A DNA stretch of 64,000 nt, taken from Rhodamnia argentea. Lineage: Eukaryota > Streptophyta > Magnoliopsida > Myrtales > Myrtaceae. Made by a program: the position numbers and the translations under genes. Numbering within the stretch: position 1 is the stretch's first letter; every line of letters begins with the position of its first letter. The stretch spans positions 5,080,501-5,144,500 of the forward strand of contig NC_063157.1 of the NCBI RefSeq assembly GCF_020921035.1, written 5' to 3'. Shown in pieces: positions 11,625 through 23,000 of this stretch. Under the pieces are notes generated by a model that worked only from the letters and a program-made list of their open reading frames with translations, did not search any database and was not told where the DNA came from.

Positions 11625-13170
11625 TCTCGAGCTTCTCCGGCGAGAGCGAGCGCGAGAGCGAGAGAGGGAGGGAGGAGTTTGTTTTTGGTGGCGGTGGAGA
11701 TGGTCCGCTTTTAGTTTTAGCTCTCTCTTTCCCGCCATCTTTCTTGTGGGCTTGATTGGGCTTTTGAATTTCTCAATCTCAACATTAGATGGGCCTTGCA
11801 AGGTAAGGGCCTCTTTTCTTTTGCTCGTATAGATTTTTCTTTTTCTTTTTTTTACCTTTTTGGTCAAATCTTGCTGCATAAGATTAGGATTTCATCGGCA
11901 GACCTTATCAATGAGCAGACCTAAACGAGCAAAACTAATGTACCGAGCCTGAAAGTACTTCCCTAAGCCGCTCGTGATTAAGAAAAGAAAATATTAACCC
12001 ATATTCAAAGAAGATCCGGGCCTCGGCGAGCGAAGTGAGTCTCGACAAGATCTATGTGAGACAAAATAGTCGAACCCGTGAACACAAACCAACCAATCAC
12101 ATTTCTATGGGCGATGAACATAGGGCAAAATGACATGGACCAGCCTCAAGCCTACCATACCATGCCAGTAATACATCAAATCTAGACTACCGTTTTCCTC
12201 ATTTGACGATTCGATGCCTGCCAGGGCTATGACACTTGATCAGGTGGCCACAGCACGCGCTGCGATACACCAGACACCTGATGTCAGTAAGGAACAGATC
12301 AGGTGGATATGCATTCCTTTGGATGACCTATGAAAACTGGCTGATGTCAACTTTGAGGCATCTTCCCTCACGCCACACTTGCTTTTGCTGCTTTACTACA
12401 TAGAGCACTTCCACAGATCACTTTGTATCGTCAACTACCAGACTATATCGGGAAATCTACAGCTCTCCAGGGCTCGGATCCTCGAAGATCGGCAATAGTT
12501 GAATTACAAATAAACAAATCTCAATCGTTCATCTAAAATCATTAAGTGGTTGAGCCACCACCGAACATATTGCATTCATCCAACAATGTATACTGGAATG
12601 CCAGATTAAAAAGAGTGCTGCATTTCCCTGTCCACAGGTTGAGCCGACACCAGGACAAGGCAGTCTCGTTCTTTATTCCAGCATCTCACCCACGCAATGA
12701 ATTCTATTCACTGCAATGAAACCAAAACATCGGCCCCTTAAAAGAAAAGACATCAGTAACCACCACCATTTGACCATGAAGTTATCGAATGCTTACTAAT
12801 TATCGAAACCTGAACAGCATCTCGGCCATACAGCATTCAGAATCAATTGTATAACAGTTTAACTTAGCAACATGGCGCCATTATCCTTTCACAGCAACAG
12901 AGGAGGGTACAGCAGCAGGCACACAACTATTTACAATAGGCATTGCCTTTTTAAATAAATTGTTCCACATCCAAGAGTTTCTATCACTGAAATTATATTA
13001 AACTCCATATTGCAGGAGCTCATGGCTGTGATTCCCATCAGCTATAAAAGCCAAAGCTACGCCACCAGGCCTCCTACCTCAAGTAGTCAACAACATGCAT
13101 GATTGTAGGTGCCGAGCAAAAAGAATCCATGGTTCGCAAAGTGGCCCACCCAAAACCTCCCAAACCATAG
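11625..13170. other. FIGL1 upstream region and 3' region of SNF12 gene
   Basis: The FIGL1 leader and promoter lie immediately above 11624 and the SNF12-type gene's 3' UTR probably occupies the part near 13170. I see no open frame with homology, no RNA gene and no terminal-repeat element in this stretch. Confidence 0.55.
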
Positions 13171-15031
13171 TTAAGTGCTTGGAGGAGCATCACTTCCAGT
13201 TGCTGGTTTGCGATTCAAGTACCGAATAACAGCATCTTCCACCCTATAATAATAAAAAAACAGTCATAATTCACCTTCAAAAAGCATTTAGTCCAGAGGG
13301 CATGTTTTGCACACTTAAGCAGAAACTCAAATCAGAGACATGACCACATCATAACCAGGTTTAATGGTTCGCTGTGTAGCCAAAGTGAAAGTTCTCAGGT
13401 TCCATAAAGCAGGATGATATTTTAAGAGTAGAAAAAGTCCCAAAAGCATAGAGTAAGAAATGCCCAAATTCATAGAGATGATGTGAATACCAAGGCTGAT
13501 TGAAGAAATCAGATCGACGCTCCTTTTCAGCACTACGACTAGCTTCTCCAGAAAGTAGCTTTAGATCTTTGCTTTGGGATTCAATGAGTGCATTAATAAA
13601 TTCCACAGGAGATTGACTAAAGCCAAGGAAAAATGCCCGTCTCTTCCGGTGCTCGTGAATTTTTCGTATTGCGGAATATATTGCCTCATCACAGGCATCA
13701 ATCTCTTTGTTCTTCTCCACATTCGCCAACAGCACAGACAACTCCCTCTGGATGGGAATGGGTACATCAACCAGCACATCATAGCATGCAGTTCCAGCTG
13801 GACTATTTCCGGAAAGCTTAATTTTGTGCTCCAAATGTATTGGCTGCGGTGAAGATAAATGATTGGAGATCTTCTGAGAAACCATAGTAAATTTCATCTT
13901 CTCTTCCCCAAACACTTTCTGAAGAGGCGGGTCACAGTTAAAAAATGAAGGATCACTTGGGTTCTGCAATTTTCTGGCCTTCACATAATGCCAGATTGCA
14001 GTAATAATTCTTGGTCTAGTCTCAACTTCGATGCCAAGAACTTCCACCAAAGCTGGCGACAGCTTGAATTTCTCTGGTACATAGTTCATTTCCAACCGAA
14101 TAGGCACCGTAAATTCTTTATCCCCTTTCCGCTTCACCTCGAATCCCTCTTGAGGAGCAGAAGATCTAGAGTTCTCCCAAACAATCACAGGGTTTTCAGG
14201 ATAAAGTCGCTGGTCCAAAGAAATGGTTACTCTCTTGAAGAAAGATGAAAACTTTGGGTATAAAGGGTTCGATTTCTGAACTACTCCAGGCTGATCAGGA
14301 TCCACCCCTTCCTCCAAGATCCTCCCGATTATCTTAAGGGTCCAAGTAGGTGGCTCAACATTTGGCTTCTGAGGTATCGTGCGAATCTGGTTGGCAAATG
14401 TATTGAAGACATATATCCTAAGTGTTTTCTGAATGCATGGAGGGTTCTTCAGGGCTTCCTGTATGTCAGTCTTCTTTCTTGCGAGAGCAGCATCAACGCG
14501 AGACTCAAACTCAAGGAGCTGCGTGTACAATGCGGACTCAGGAAGAATTGCTGCCACTCTGTCTTGCAGCTGCTTCTCGGGGACCTTCTGCTTCTTCTTG
14601 CGAGCAGCTGAAGCAAGCTCCATTTGTTTCAATGGCGAAATCATGGTGTTCATAGGGACTCCAGGAGGTCGCATTGGGGGTTTTTGAGGTAGACGCTTCG
14701 CGCTGCCACTTCCAGGCGTGGACATGGAGGGTGAAGATGAACCCAGATTCCCAAGGCTTCCCATTTGACTGAGAGAAGCTTGCAGCTGCGCTTGGAACTG
14801 GGGGTTCACCGCTTGCATTTGAGCTTGCGCATGAGCCTGCGCTTTCGCCTGTGCATGCGCGATGGCTTGCGCTTGCGACAGCTGAAACTGTGCTTGAAAC
14901 CCGGGCCCACCTTGACTCTGTGCTTGCGCGAACGCAGGGTTTGTCGGCATAGCCGAATTCAAAATCGCAGCATTCCCAAAAGGTGATGAAGAAGGCGGAA
15001 GGTTTCTAGACGGGTTGCTATTGTTATTCAT
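13171..15031 (-). CDS. CHC1: SWI/SNF complex subunit, SWP73/BAF60 type (SWIB domain)
   Basis: Two coding exons, 15031-13491 and 13243-13171, joined in phase at a Trp codon, give 537 aa, about the length of Arabidopsis CHC1/SWP73B. Residues 34-85 are a Gln/Ala-rich tract of repeated QA and HAQA units. Residues 138-150 are basic (ARKKKQK). A conserved central BAF60 region follows, and the SWIB/MDM2 domain spans about 318-395 ([14 protein letters not shown] to NHLSSPQP). The C-terminus is a helical '[19 protein letters not shown]' and '[20 protein letters not shown]' tail. BAF60-type proteins bridge transcription factors to the chromatin-remodelling ATPase in the nucleus. I place the start at the ATG at 15031: a GTG three codons upstream is only the first codon after a likely acceptor (CTAG at ~15041). 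No damage seen. Confidence 0.96.
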
Positions 15032-15620
15032 GGACGTCACCTAGTACCCACCAATGAAATTACTTCACCAAGATGAACACGCTCCACAGAAACCTAGTAT
15101 CGACTATACACAGGCCCTAAGCCCCCCCATACAAGAATCTCGGATAGTTCAGGATACAGATCCCAAAGTTTCCCCCAAAAAAAAAAAAAGAAAAAAACGC
15201 CAGTAGTCAAAACAGCTCCTTCGTCATAAACAAGCGTTAACTTGACCAAAAAATGGGAAAACCCTAAACCCTAGACTCGAAGTTCGCCACACCTCCGAAC
15301 AAGAAATTGATCTCACGCTTAGGATTAACTGTCAAGACAAATGTAAAAGTACCATGAAATGGAGGGGAAACAACAACAGGTTCGCGATATGTTTCCTACA
15401 GAAAATGGGAAATTGGAATTGAGGACGGGAAGTGCCAAATTCTTGGCGAATCAAGCAAGCAAGTAAGCGACTTATAGAGAAGCACCTTACGTGATCAAGG
15501 GTAGTGATCGAGCTTTCAGATCTGTTTCAGCTTCGCTTTCGCTTGAAGATGGTTAGAGAGAGACCGAGCTAAATCAGCTCCTTTCGGCCCTTCTCTCTCT
15601 ACTTGCAGGATTGTGCCGAG
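15032..15620 (-). promoter_or_regulatory. 5' leader with probable leader intron of the SNF12-type gene
   Basis: Reading on the minus strand, a splice acceptor (TACTAG, at ~15041) lies nine bases above the ATG, and a plausible donor (CAC|GTAAGG) lies near 15488-15494. This implies a leader intron of about 450 bp and a short CT-rich first exon near 15500-15600. This is inferred from splice consensus only. Confidence 0.45.
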
Positions 15621-17580
15621 TAGGTCAAAATCAAAATGGGGATGCGATCCGGATCCAATATGACCGGCCCGATCTTATCTCGGGTCGGCTAGGATGTAAA
15701 TGGACCAGGCCGGTTACGATTCCATGAGAGATGTTACCCAGTCTGTAGTGCTTAATTTGATTTGAACTGATGGACATTCGGGTCTCAATCTTCCAACGAA
15801 TAAATTATTACTCCCAAAAAACAATTATTGTCGCGTTATTACGCAGTCAATTAAATTGAAAATTTAATTAACAGATGAATAGGCACACATTTAAGTAACA
15901 CACGGTACGTATGCTAGAATTTGGTTCGATCCGATTCAACCGATTTCAATTTTTTCACTGCTCATAACGCTTGGACAAACCTTAGACCTATCAACCCGAA
16001 CTATTCTATCTTTAGCCAACTCGAACCCAATCATTTCAAACTACTTATTCGCTTAGTTGGCATTTTTCAATTAGACAATTTCGTTCAACACCAAGAATTT
16101 TATGGGACTGCGCCTGTTCCGAGGCCAACGTTTTTTGTAATGGGAGAACCCACTTGGGCTGCGTTTGGTCCTCGGGATTTCTGGTCGGGATAGGATTGGA
16201 TATGATAGGATAAGAAATCTAGGGATTTGGCCATATCTCATCCATCATTTGGTGAACTACGGATTTAAAGTCGGATATTCTCATATCCTATCCTATCCCG
16301 CATTTGGTATAAACCGTATATCAATATAAATGACATATATGCCCTACGTGATACTCATGAAATATTCCGATCTTATTACTATAAAAATAATGTTCTCATA
16401 CAAAAAAAAAACTTGAAAATATACACATTTTATTAGATTTTCAAACCTCTTTGCAAAAGAAATAAATAAAATGAAAATAGAAACAAATGAGACAAGAAAG
16501 TTAGCTTTTATATGACGGATAAGAGAAATCCTATCCGACCTTATCCTACCCCCTCCCCTAGGATTTTTTTATCCAAGTTATATCCCCCTATATCCGACAT
16601 TATACTATCCGGGACACCTACCAAACACGGGATAGGATAAAACATATCCTATCATGAGTTTTATACGGACGACCAAACGCAGCCTTGAAGTTATGACAGG
16701 AGTTCGGTTCTAACACAAAAAACATCTAAATTTGTTCGACACCTCAAGAATGACCTACTCAGGATGCGTTTATCATACTCAACAGACAAGCCTAGACCCA
16801 TAGACCCATAAGAACGAGGCATTGCTTATTGAACCTAGTGTACGCATGCCAGTTCGATAACCCGTTCGTGTTCGAGACTTTTGCTTGATCGGGATCGAAT
16901 TAAATGAGTTTACAGAACGAGAGCTTTATTCATCTGTTAAGGTTGTCTCTTCTCTGCTGAACCTTGTGCCCTTTGTCCCCAAAACAGGGAATCTGCTACT
17001 CAAATAGGTCTCTGAGGAAATATCAAATCTTCAATGTCCGAACATATAGTCAACAAAGAACATGTATTCAGGAAGCATCCTGTCCTCTCATTGCAGACTA
17101 GTTTCTCAAGCAGAGCATAGTTGATTCCGAGCGCCGGAGCGAATCCTACTACACAGGATACAACCTAAGCAACATGCGAAAAGCTAGAACTTTTCTGCTG
17201 CCCGTCTCGAAGAAAAGATGAACTGAAAATCTTGTGCAACTTACCCGAGATCCAGCAACAACTGGAGCTCTCCTTTCAGGCATGAAAAGTTTTTTATTAC
17301 AAGTTCAGCAAGATAGCACACCATGATAGAAACACTTGCCCTTGATTTAGAAAGACACAGGGGAGGCGCTTGAAATAATCATCAAGTTTGGAGATAGAAT
17401 GGCATAAGAAAGATTACAGCCAAGTCAGGCAATTAACCCAACTGTGATAATGCAAGTTGAATATGACAGCCATCTTCTTGGGACAAGCTATGTGTATGTA
17501 TGGTTTAGTGAGACCAGCTACACGGACTGCAAAGATAGCGAATTATTCAGGTGCTCATGGCACGAGTCACCGGTCAAACT
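15621..17580. other. Intergenic DNA with one MITE
   Basis: The MITE at 16157-16684 is listed on its own. The rest, including ~16900-17580 just below the F-box gene, which should contain its 3' UTR, has no further gene that I can support. The short plus frame at 15921-16193 runs into the MITE and shows no domain. Confidence 0.5.
16157..16684. mobile_element. MITE, PIF/Harbinger-like ends, 528 bp
   Basis: The terminal inverted repeat is GGCTGCGTTTGGTC at 16157-16170, matched by GACCAAACGCAGCC at 16671-16684, and is perfect over 14 bp. It continues as a longer, imperfect inverted repeat rich in 'GGATAGGATA' / 'TATCCTATCC'. The flanks read TTG on both sides, a possible 3-bp target duplication. 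A 3-bp duplication and GGCTGCGTTTGG-type ends suggest PIF/Harbinger, though the usual target is TTA/TAA. There is no coding capacity. Relatives of its left half lie reversed at ~40780-41003 and ~55440-55660. Confidence 0.8.
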
Positions 17581-18900
17581 TCAAGCCATCATAACGCAAC
17601 AATTCAGGATAAAGTGACTGGAACTGTTCTTGGCACAACCATGAGGCGTCCACTGCAGTTCCTCGGTGTCTGGATCGGGGCAGCAAGTGAAGATGGTCAT
17701 GCCATGGCTGGAGTAGGAAGCCGAGGATGCGCCTATCACGAGCAACTCGCTGCCCAGAGATTTGAACGCGATGCCCCATCCTCCGTTGAAATCAGCTCTT
17801 ATAGGAACTGGCCCCAGCCTCTTCCAAGAGTTGCTGCTCTTGATATACACCTTCAGCTCGTTCGACGAAGTCTCGAGAGTGTAGAGCTCGTTGTTCACAA
17901 CGGCAAGGAGGGGTGGAGAGTGGACGGTTGAGACGGGCATGTCTTTCAACATGCCGGGGATGATTTCCCACTTGTTTTGGCTCTCGTCGAAAGCTTCCGC
18001 ACAAGTGAGGTTCTTTTCCTCCTCATTCTTGCCTCCAATCACAAAGAATTTATTGTCCATGTAACAACCAGAACACATCTTCCTCCTTTGATGCATCACA
18101 GGAAGCCGATCCCACGACTTAGTCTGGGGATCATACTTCTCAGCAGAATTAAGAACTTCCTTTTTGCTGCCTATACCAATCCCACCGGCTACAAAAGCAT
18201 AGTTACCACAAGTGGCGGAAGCGAACAAGCACCTCGGGTTCTTCATGGAGTCACCCTTGAACCACTTATTTTCAGTCAATTCGTATCTATAAATCACAAG
18301 GCCATCAATCTCTTTGCCCGAAACCATCAGGTGAGTACCTGCACAAAGTGTTTCCTTGTCTCCGGCAGAGAAGCATGAGTCAGAGGGCAAAATAGGAAGA
18401 TTCCGGCAAGATTCAGAGTGCGGATCAAATGCCCACCAACTAGTTTCCCCGCTCGCCAACATAAACACAGCCGGTTCTTTAAATCCAATCTCCCTCCTGA
18501 TTTTGAATATCTCTCCGCTCTTAATTAAAGATAAGAATCGCTTGCAGACGGTGGAAAATTTCCAGTATAAAGATCTAGGCACCCTAGCCAGTATCAAGGC
18601 CTCTAACTCATCACTGAGTGATGGAGTGTAATCTGCATCCTGAGGTTCCGCAACTGAGGAACTACCAATCCTGCTAGAACTATAAGATGACCGTTTCTCC
18701 GATTTCCTTTGAGTCTCACAACACCCCGATTTTGCCAGTGGGCATTGCAGAGAATTGACCCAAGAAGCACCACAAAAGTGCAACTCGAGCACAGGGTCTT
18801 TTATGCGTCCGTCAATGTCCACGGTCACTTCTTCTTCACGATCTGAACCCTCCATGTTAGCTCTTTCTTCTTCACCATCCAGGTCCTTTCCTTTCGACAT
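17581..18900 (-). CDS. F-box/kelch-repeat protein
   Basis: A single-exon gene of 439 aa. An acidic N-terminus is followed by an F-box at about residues 93-139 (PSLSDELEALILARVPRSL, then VCKRFLSLIKSGEI). Kelch-type beta-propeller repeats follow from about 150 to 400, marked by 'ATCGNYAFVAGGIG', 'SAEKYDPQTKSWDRLP', 'NKFFVIGGKNEE' and 'AEAFDESQNKWEIIPGM'. It resembles the Arabidopsis F-box/kelch group of At1g74510, At1g26930 and SKIP11. Such proteins are substrate receptors of SCF (SKP1-cullin-F-box) E3 ubiquitin ligases; the propeller binds the target. The substrate is not predictable from sequence. The ATG at 18900 is the first in frame, and a splice acceptor (TTTGCAG) sits ~35 bp above it, so the leader is probably spliced. 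Intact. Confidence 0.95.
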   Translation of the reverse strand: MSKGKDLDGEEERANMEGSDREEEVTVDIDGRIKDPVLELHFCGASWVNSLQCPLAKSGCCETQRKSEKRSSYSSSRIGSSSVAEPQDADYTPSLSDELEALILARVPRSLYWKFSTVCKRFLSLIKSGEIFKIRREIGFKEPAVFMLASGETSWWAFDPHSESCRNLPILPSDSCFSAGDKETLCAGTHLMVSGKEIDGLVIYRYELTENKWFKGDSMKNPRCLFASATCGNYAFVAGGIGIGSKKEVLNSAEKYDPQTKSWDRLPVMHQRRKMCSGCYMDNKFFVIGGKNEEEKNLTCAEAFDESQNKWEIIPGMLKDMPVSTVHSPPLLAVVNNELYTLETSSNELKVYIKSSNSWKRLGPVPIRADFNGGWGIAFKSLGSELLVIGASSASYSSHGMTIFTCCPDPDTEELQWTPHGCAKNSSSHFILNCCVMMA

Positions 18901-19903
18901 AGGCCGAGATTAACTTGAAATGCTCCAAGCCTTCTGCAAAATTTTAAACTGAATGATTACAGCTAACCCATCGAAAAGGGCACATCATGATTCACTCGGC
19001 ATATCTACCAGAAAGACGGTGATCATTACCGTAAGGCCACCCAATTATTACACTACGAAGCTTGTTCAACGATTTATAACAAAGACACGCAGACAGAAAG
19101 AACACAAGGACAGCACATACGATGAACCGAGACGACGGGAAATTAACCTCCTTCATGTAATTGGTCCTAAAAAGGGATAGTACATGACAGAGCAAATATT
19201 TCATGGGTGAAAACTCCCCAACAGATTAACTTCTCACCTGCCAAACACTGATGACAACCAGAACTTTTAACAAAAACATAGCGAAAAAACATGCATATGC
19301 CAAGCGCTGAGCATCAGGATTTAGGACACAATCATATTACACCAAGCAAAGAGTGGGATTATCAAAACTAAGGAACTGAGGCATGTCACATCATAGTACA
19401 GGCATAAACCCAGAAGACATCAAAGATTTTTCAGCTCTCAAATCACGCAGAGTTCCAAGAAACATCCCCTTCAAGTGCAAACATTTCAAGAAAGTTACCA
19501 ATATGGAGCACAGACGCCCCACCCCACTACCCTCAGCCAAGAACGATATGAACTTTCTTACACACAACACCCCAACTCAAGACTCCAATATAATAAGATG
19601 TCCGAACGGGAAGCCGAAACCGAAATCAAAAATGGGTCAAAGTGGAAACGCATGCAAAGCAGTAAATACGACCGAGGGAGGGGGAGGGATGAACCAGTCA
19701 AAGGGAAGACGCTCCTGAGAAGAAGGAGTCAAGTCAAACGAAGTTTTGAGTGCAGTTTGGACTGAGATGAGTAAAGAAGGGGAACGGTTACAGAGGAAGC
19801 AAACGAAGGGAAAACTGAGAGGGATCATCGGGCATCTGTTGGTATTGGCAAAACCCAAAAGAGCAAAAGAAGGCCTTGAATTTGGAGTAAAGGAGGAAGG
19901 CAC

Positions 19904-19942
<39 letters not shown>

Positions 19943-20010
19943 GAGTGAGAATGAAATAAAAATTGCAACTTGGGGAGGAAAGGAGGAAGAAAAAAGGAGG
20001 AGGCCCTTAT
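18901..20010 (-). promoter_or_regulatory. Leader and likely leader intron of the F-box/kelch gene
   Basis: On the minus strand a good acceptor (AATTTTGCAG) ends near 18935. The first non-coding exon is probably near the (GA)n/(CT)n microsatellite at about 19911-19940, a pattern common in plant leaders. I cannot fix the donor. The several short open frames here (such as 19383-19718 and 19475-19765 on plus) are overlapping, compositionally odd and without domains. Confidence 0.4.
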
Positions 20011-23000
20011 TTTAATTGAAATTGCAACTTTAGGTGGGGGGATTAATTGCTTAATTTAGTGGGAGTACAATTTTGAGTGTTGGGTTCCAAGTGTGAAGAT
20101 CAAATTTAATATATGAACACTATTAAACCACCATCTTGGATTCCCAAAAGCAAGGTTAGAAAAGCATAAAGAGTTTTTTTTTTTTTAAATCTCTTTTTTT
20201 CCTCTTTAGCCCATATAGAAACTCAAGATTTTCGAATCATGATTTTACAAATTCCACAAACATTATTTTAAAAGGTTTTTCAGACTAGCTTCATTGGTCA
20301 ATAAGCATTAGAGGCTTAAAGACAACGAGAACCCTGATGCAAAATATAGCCATGAAAGTAGAAAAATATCCAAATTTGGCAAATCGAAGAACACGCGTCG
20401 TACCGGACGGTCAAAAATTGGTCTTGTAGTTACAAGGGTCTGGTGAATAATCTAGTAATGTCTTTGGCGTACTCGAAATTTAGTATTATACTAGAAGTTG
20501 TTGATCAAAAGAATGTCAAAAATTGATGGCTCCATTATCACCAAAACGGCGCACTTTAGCTTCACTAGTCAAATCCTACCATTCTATGTATATCTACGCG
20601 CCTGTATATCCATAATCAAATGCCAATCGGAATGTCTCTTGTACAAACTATAGATAAAACAATCATTTACATGAGTTGACTATTAAACCATCTGTTTATC
20701 CAACACCATCATGTTAATTACTTGAGTTGTACTTACGGGTATTACTTTTATTGGTGTTCCGTCGATTTCGACCAAACCGGTACATGTAAAACAAATAGAC
20801 ATGTAAATACAGAAAAAGAAAATTGCAACTAAAGATTGTTATATGTAATCGGGAAGTTAAAAAGAGGCCCGATTGATTTAAACTCGGGATGTTTTTCTCT
20901 TATGTCATATAAGATTTTATGGGATTATTATCAAATGATCTAAAAATTTAAACTGTCAAATAAAGATGAAGTTTACTATTTACATTCTGGCGAAGATACA
21001 TTGATATTACAAAGTGAATTTCCAATGGCCATCACGAGTTATCTCTTCTCATGAAAAGTCTAACCAGAAATGCTAAACGTGTAATGATGAGATTTGAGCG
21101 CACGCAACCCGCGCGCACACGCACCACGCGTCGATCTTCTCTTTTGGCCCTTTAAAGAGGGAAAGCTTGCAGGAAGAGTGAATAGATTGTCTAATCCAAG
21201 AACAGTGAAGAAGAAAAAGGACTCCCAGAGCTGTTCGCTTCTGGAGCAATGACCTTTTGCTCACGGCCGAAATGTGCACAAAGCGTGGACGGAAAACGTT
21301 TGGGCATTCACATTGGGGCCACACCTATGCATTGCCCCCCTATTTGTCTTTCGTTTCTCTTCCTTTCTTCTTTGCCTACTTTGTAACTTTGGCATGATGT
21401 GGACGCAAGGCGTCTGGATTTTGTTCTTCACCTTGCATCACTGGGAGCCAATGACCAAACAGAACTTGCCCACTACGTCTTTGAATCTACTTACCATGAG
21501 TCTATGTGCATGTCCACAGCTCACAAGATATTAGAAGGATATGACACACGGTAGTGTTCACCTAGGGCTATGAAAATTTCGCATCGACAAGACATGCCCG
21601 TATGTCGACATTAGGAATGGAAAGAGAGTAAAGATCCGAAAGCGCATCGAGATTTTGAAAGGTAAAGAGCAAGAATTAGCTCGATGGGTGGCACTAGTTA
21701 TTGGTGCTTTTTCTGGGTACTTACGAATCCTTCTAGACCCCATCGCTCTTCATCTCTCTCCCGCCATCGCACGAGCCCAACGCCATCTCGGATCGTTACT
21801 TTCTGGGCCATCTCTCTCTCTCTCTCTCTCTCTCTGTCATCTTAATCTGTGTCCTCACGTCGGACTCGCCGCCACCATTGCTTGGATCAAGCACGAGCCT
21901 CGGATCTAGGTTGATAATGAGCTACCGCGTGGCGCAAATGGCCCATCAAAGCGGGTAAAATTACAATGGGTGGCTGAGTACACCAGTGCAAGGCGAAAAC
22001 CACCAATAAACGAGTGACATGTAGGGCGTAGACATTGATTGGCCACAGCTAACTCTTGCCCTTAACTAAATACAATGCCGACGCATATTGCCCCTATTCA
22101 AATCTCAATAATCAGGAACTAGGAGAAACAAATGTTATCTATAAGGAAAACAAATGACAGCGAAAGGAAAGACAAGTAACTAATTATCGAGAGGAAGGAA
22201 GGGCGGTGGAGAAAATGATCGATATCAAAACCGCTCAATGGTAAAAGATCTATTTCATCGGTAGAACAACTACGATAACATTTAACGAACAAAAACCAAC
22301 AAAAAAAAAAACGAACCTTTCTTTACTAAACAGAAGAGGAGATACATCACACAAAGCTAACAAACCGATGAAAAACAAGCAAACAAACAAACTCTTACCC
22401 TAAATATTAGTTTAAGCTAAAGGCTAATGGTAAGAACAGATGCCACGCCATAACCCTAGAAAGTGGATGCCCATTGGATAAGGGAAGGCTTCCTTTTCCA
22501 AGTGTCGTTCGTTTGCTTGTCTTCGGGCGTGTTGTGTGTCTTTTCATGTTGTGCTGCAGATATAAAATAATCATCACCAGCCACGATTCCTGTGTCGTCC
22601 TCCCCCACTCAGGAGTTTCTGTCCCTTCTTTGCCGTGTTTTATAATCCTAGAATCACTGTCATAATCGCGGTAGGGGTTTCGCAATTGCCTTCGACATGT
22701 GTCTCCCCCCATTTGCTCAATAAAAGAATTCATGTTAATGGAGAGATTAGCCCTTCATTTCTCAAGAAAGCTGAGCCTTGATTGGCTCCAGGACAGATCC
22801 TATTCAGCTTGCAGCCCACAGATTAGGAAAAGAGCATTCCTGGGAGAGAGAGAGAGAGAGAGACATTGGCCCTAAATATTCAATTCTCCCACTAATTCAG
22901 CTTTTCATTGGTTCACATCACTAAAAAAAATTTCTCCTCCTTTCTTTTAGCTATGGCATGCTACATAGTTCAAACAAATGTGAATTTGAAGGGCTCACCT

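Noticed and set aside
13361-15040. Start of the SNF12-type protein at 15040 and an unspliced C-terminus
   Set aside because: The codon at 15040 is GTG just after a splice acceptor, and the reading after 13491 is intron. The ATG at 15031 and the second exon at 13243-13171 restore the conserved ends.
22761-22777. 'CTCAAGAAAGCTGAGCC', which recalls the miR396 star strand
   Set aside because: Several mismatches, and no partner arm that would form a miRNA hairpin nearby.
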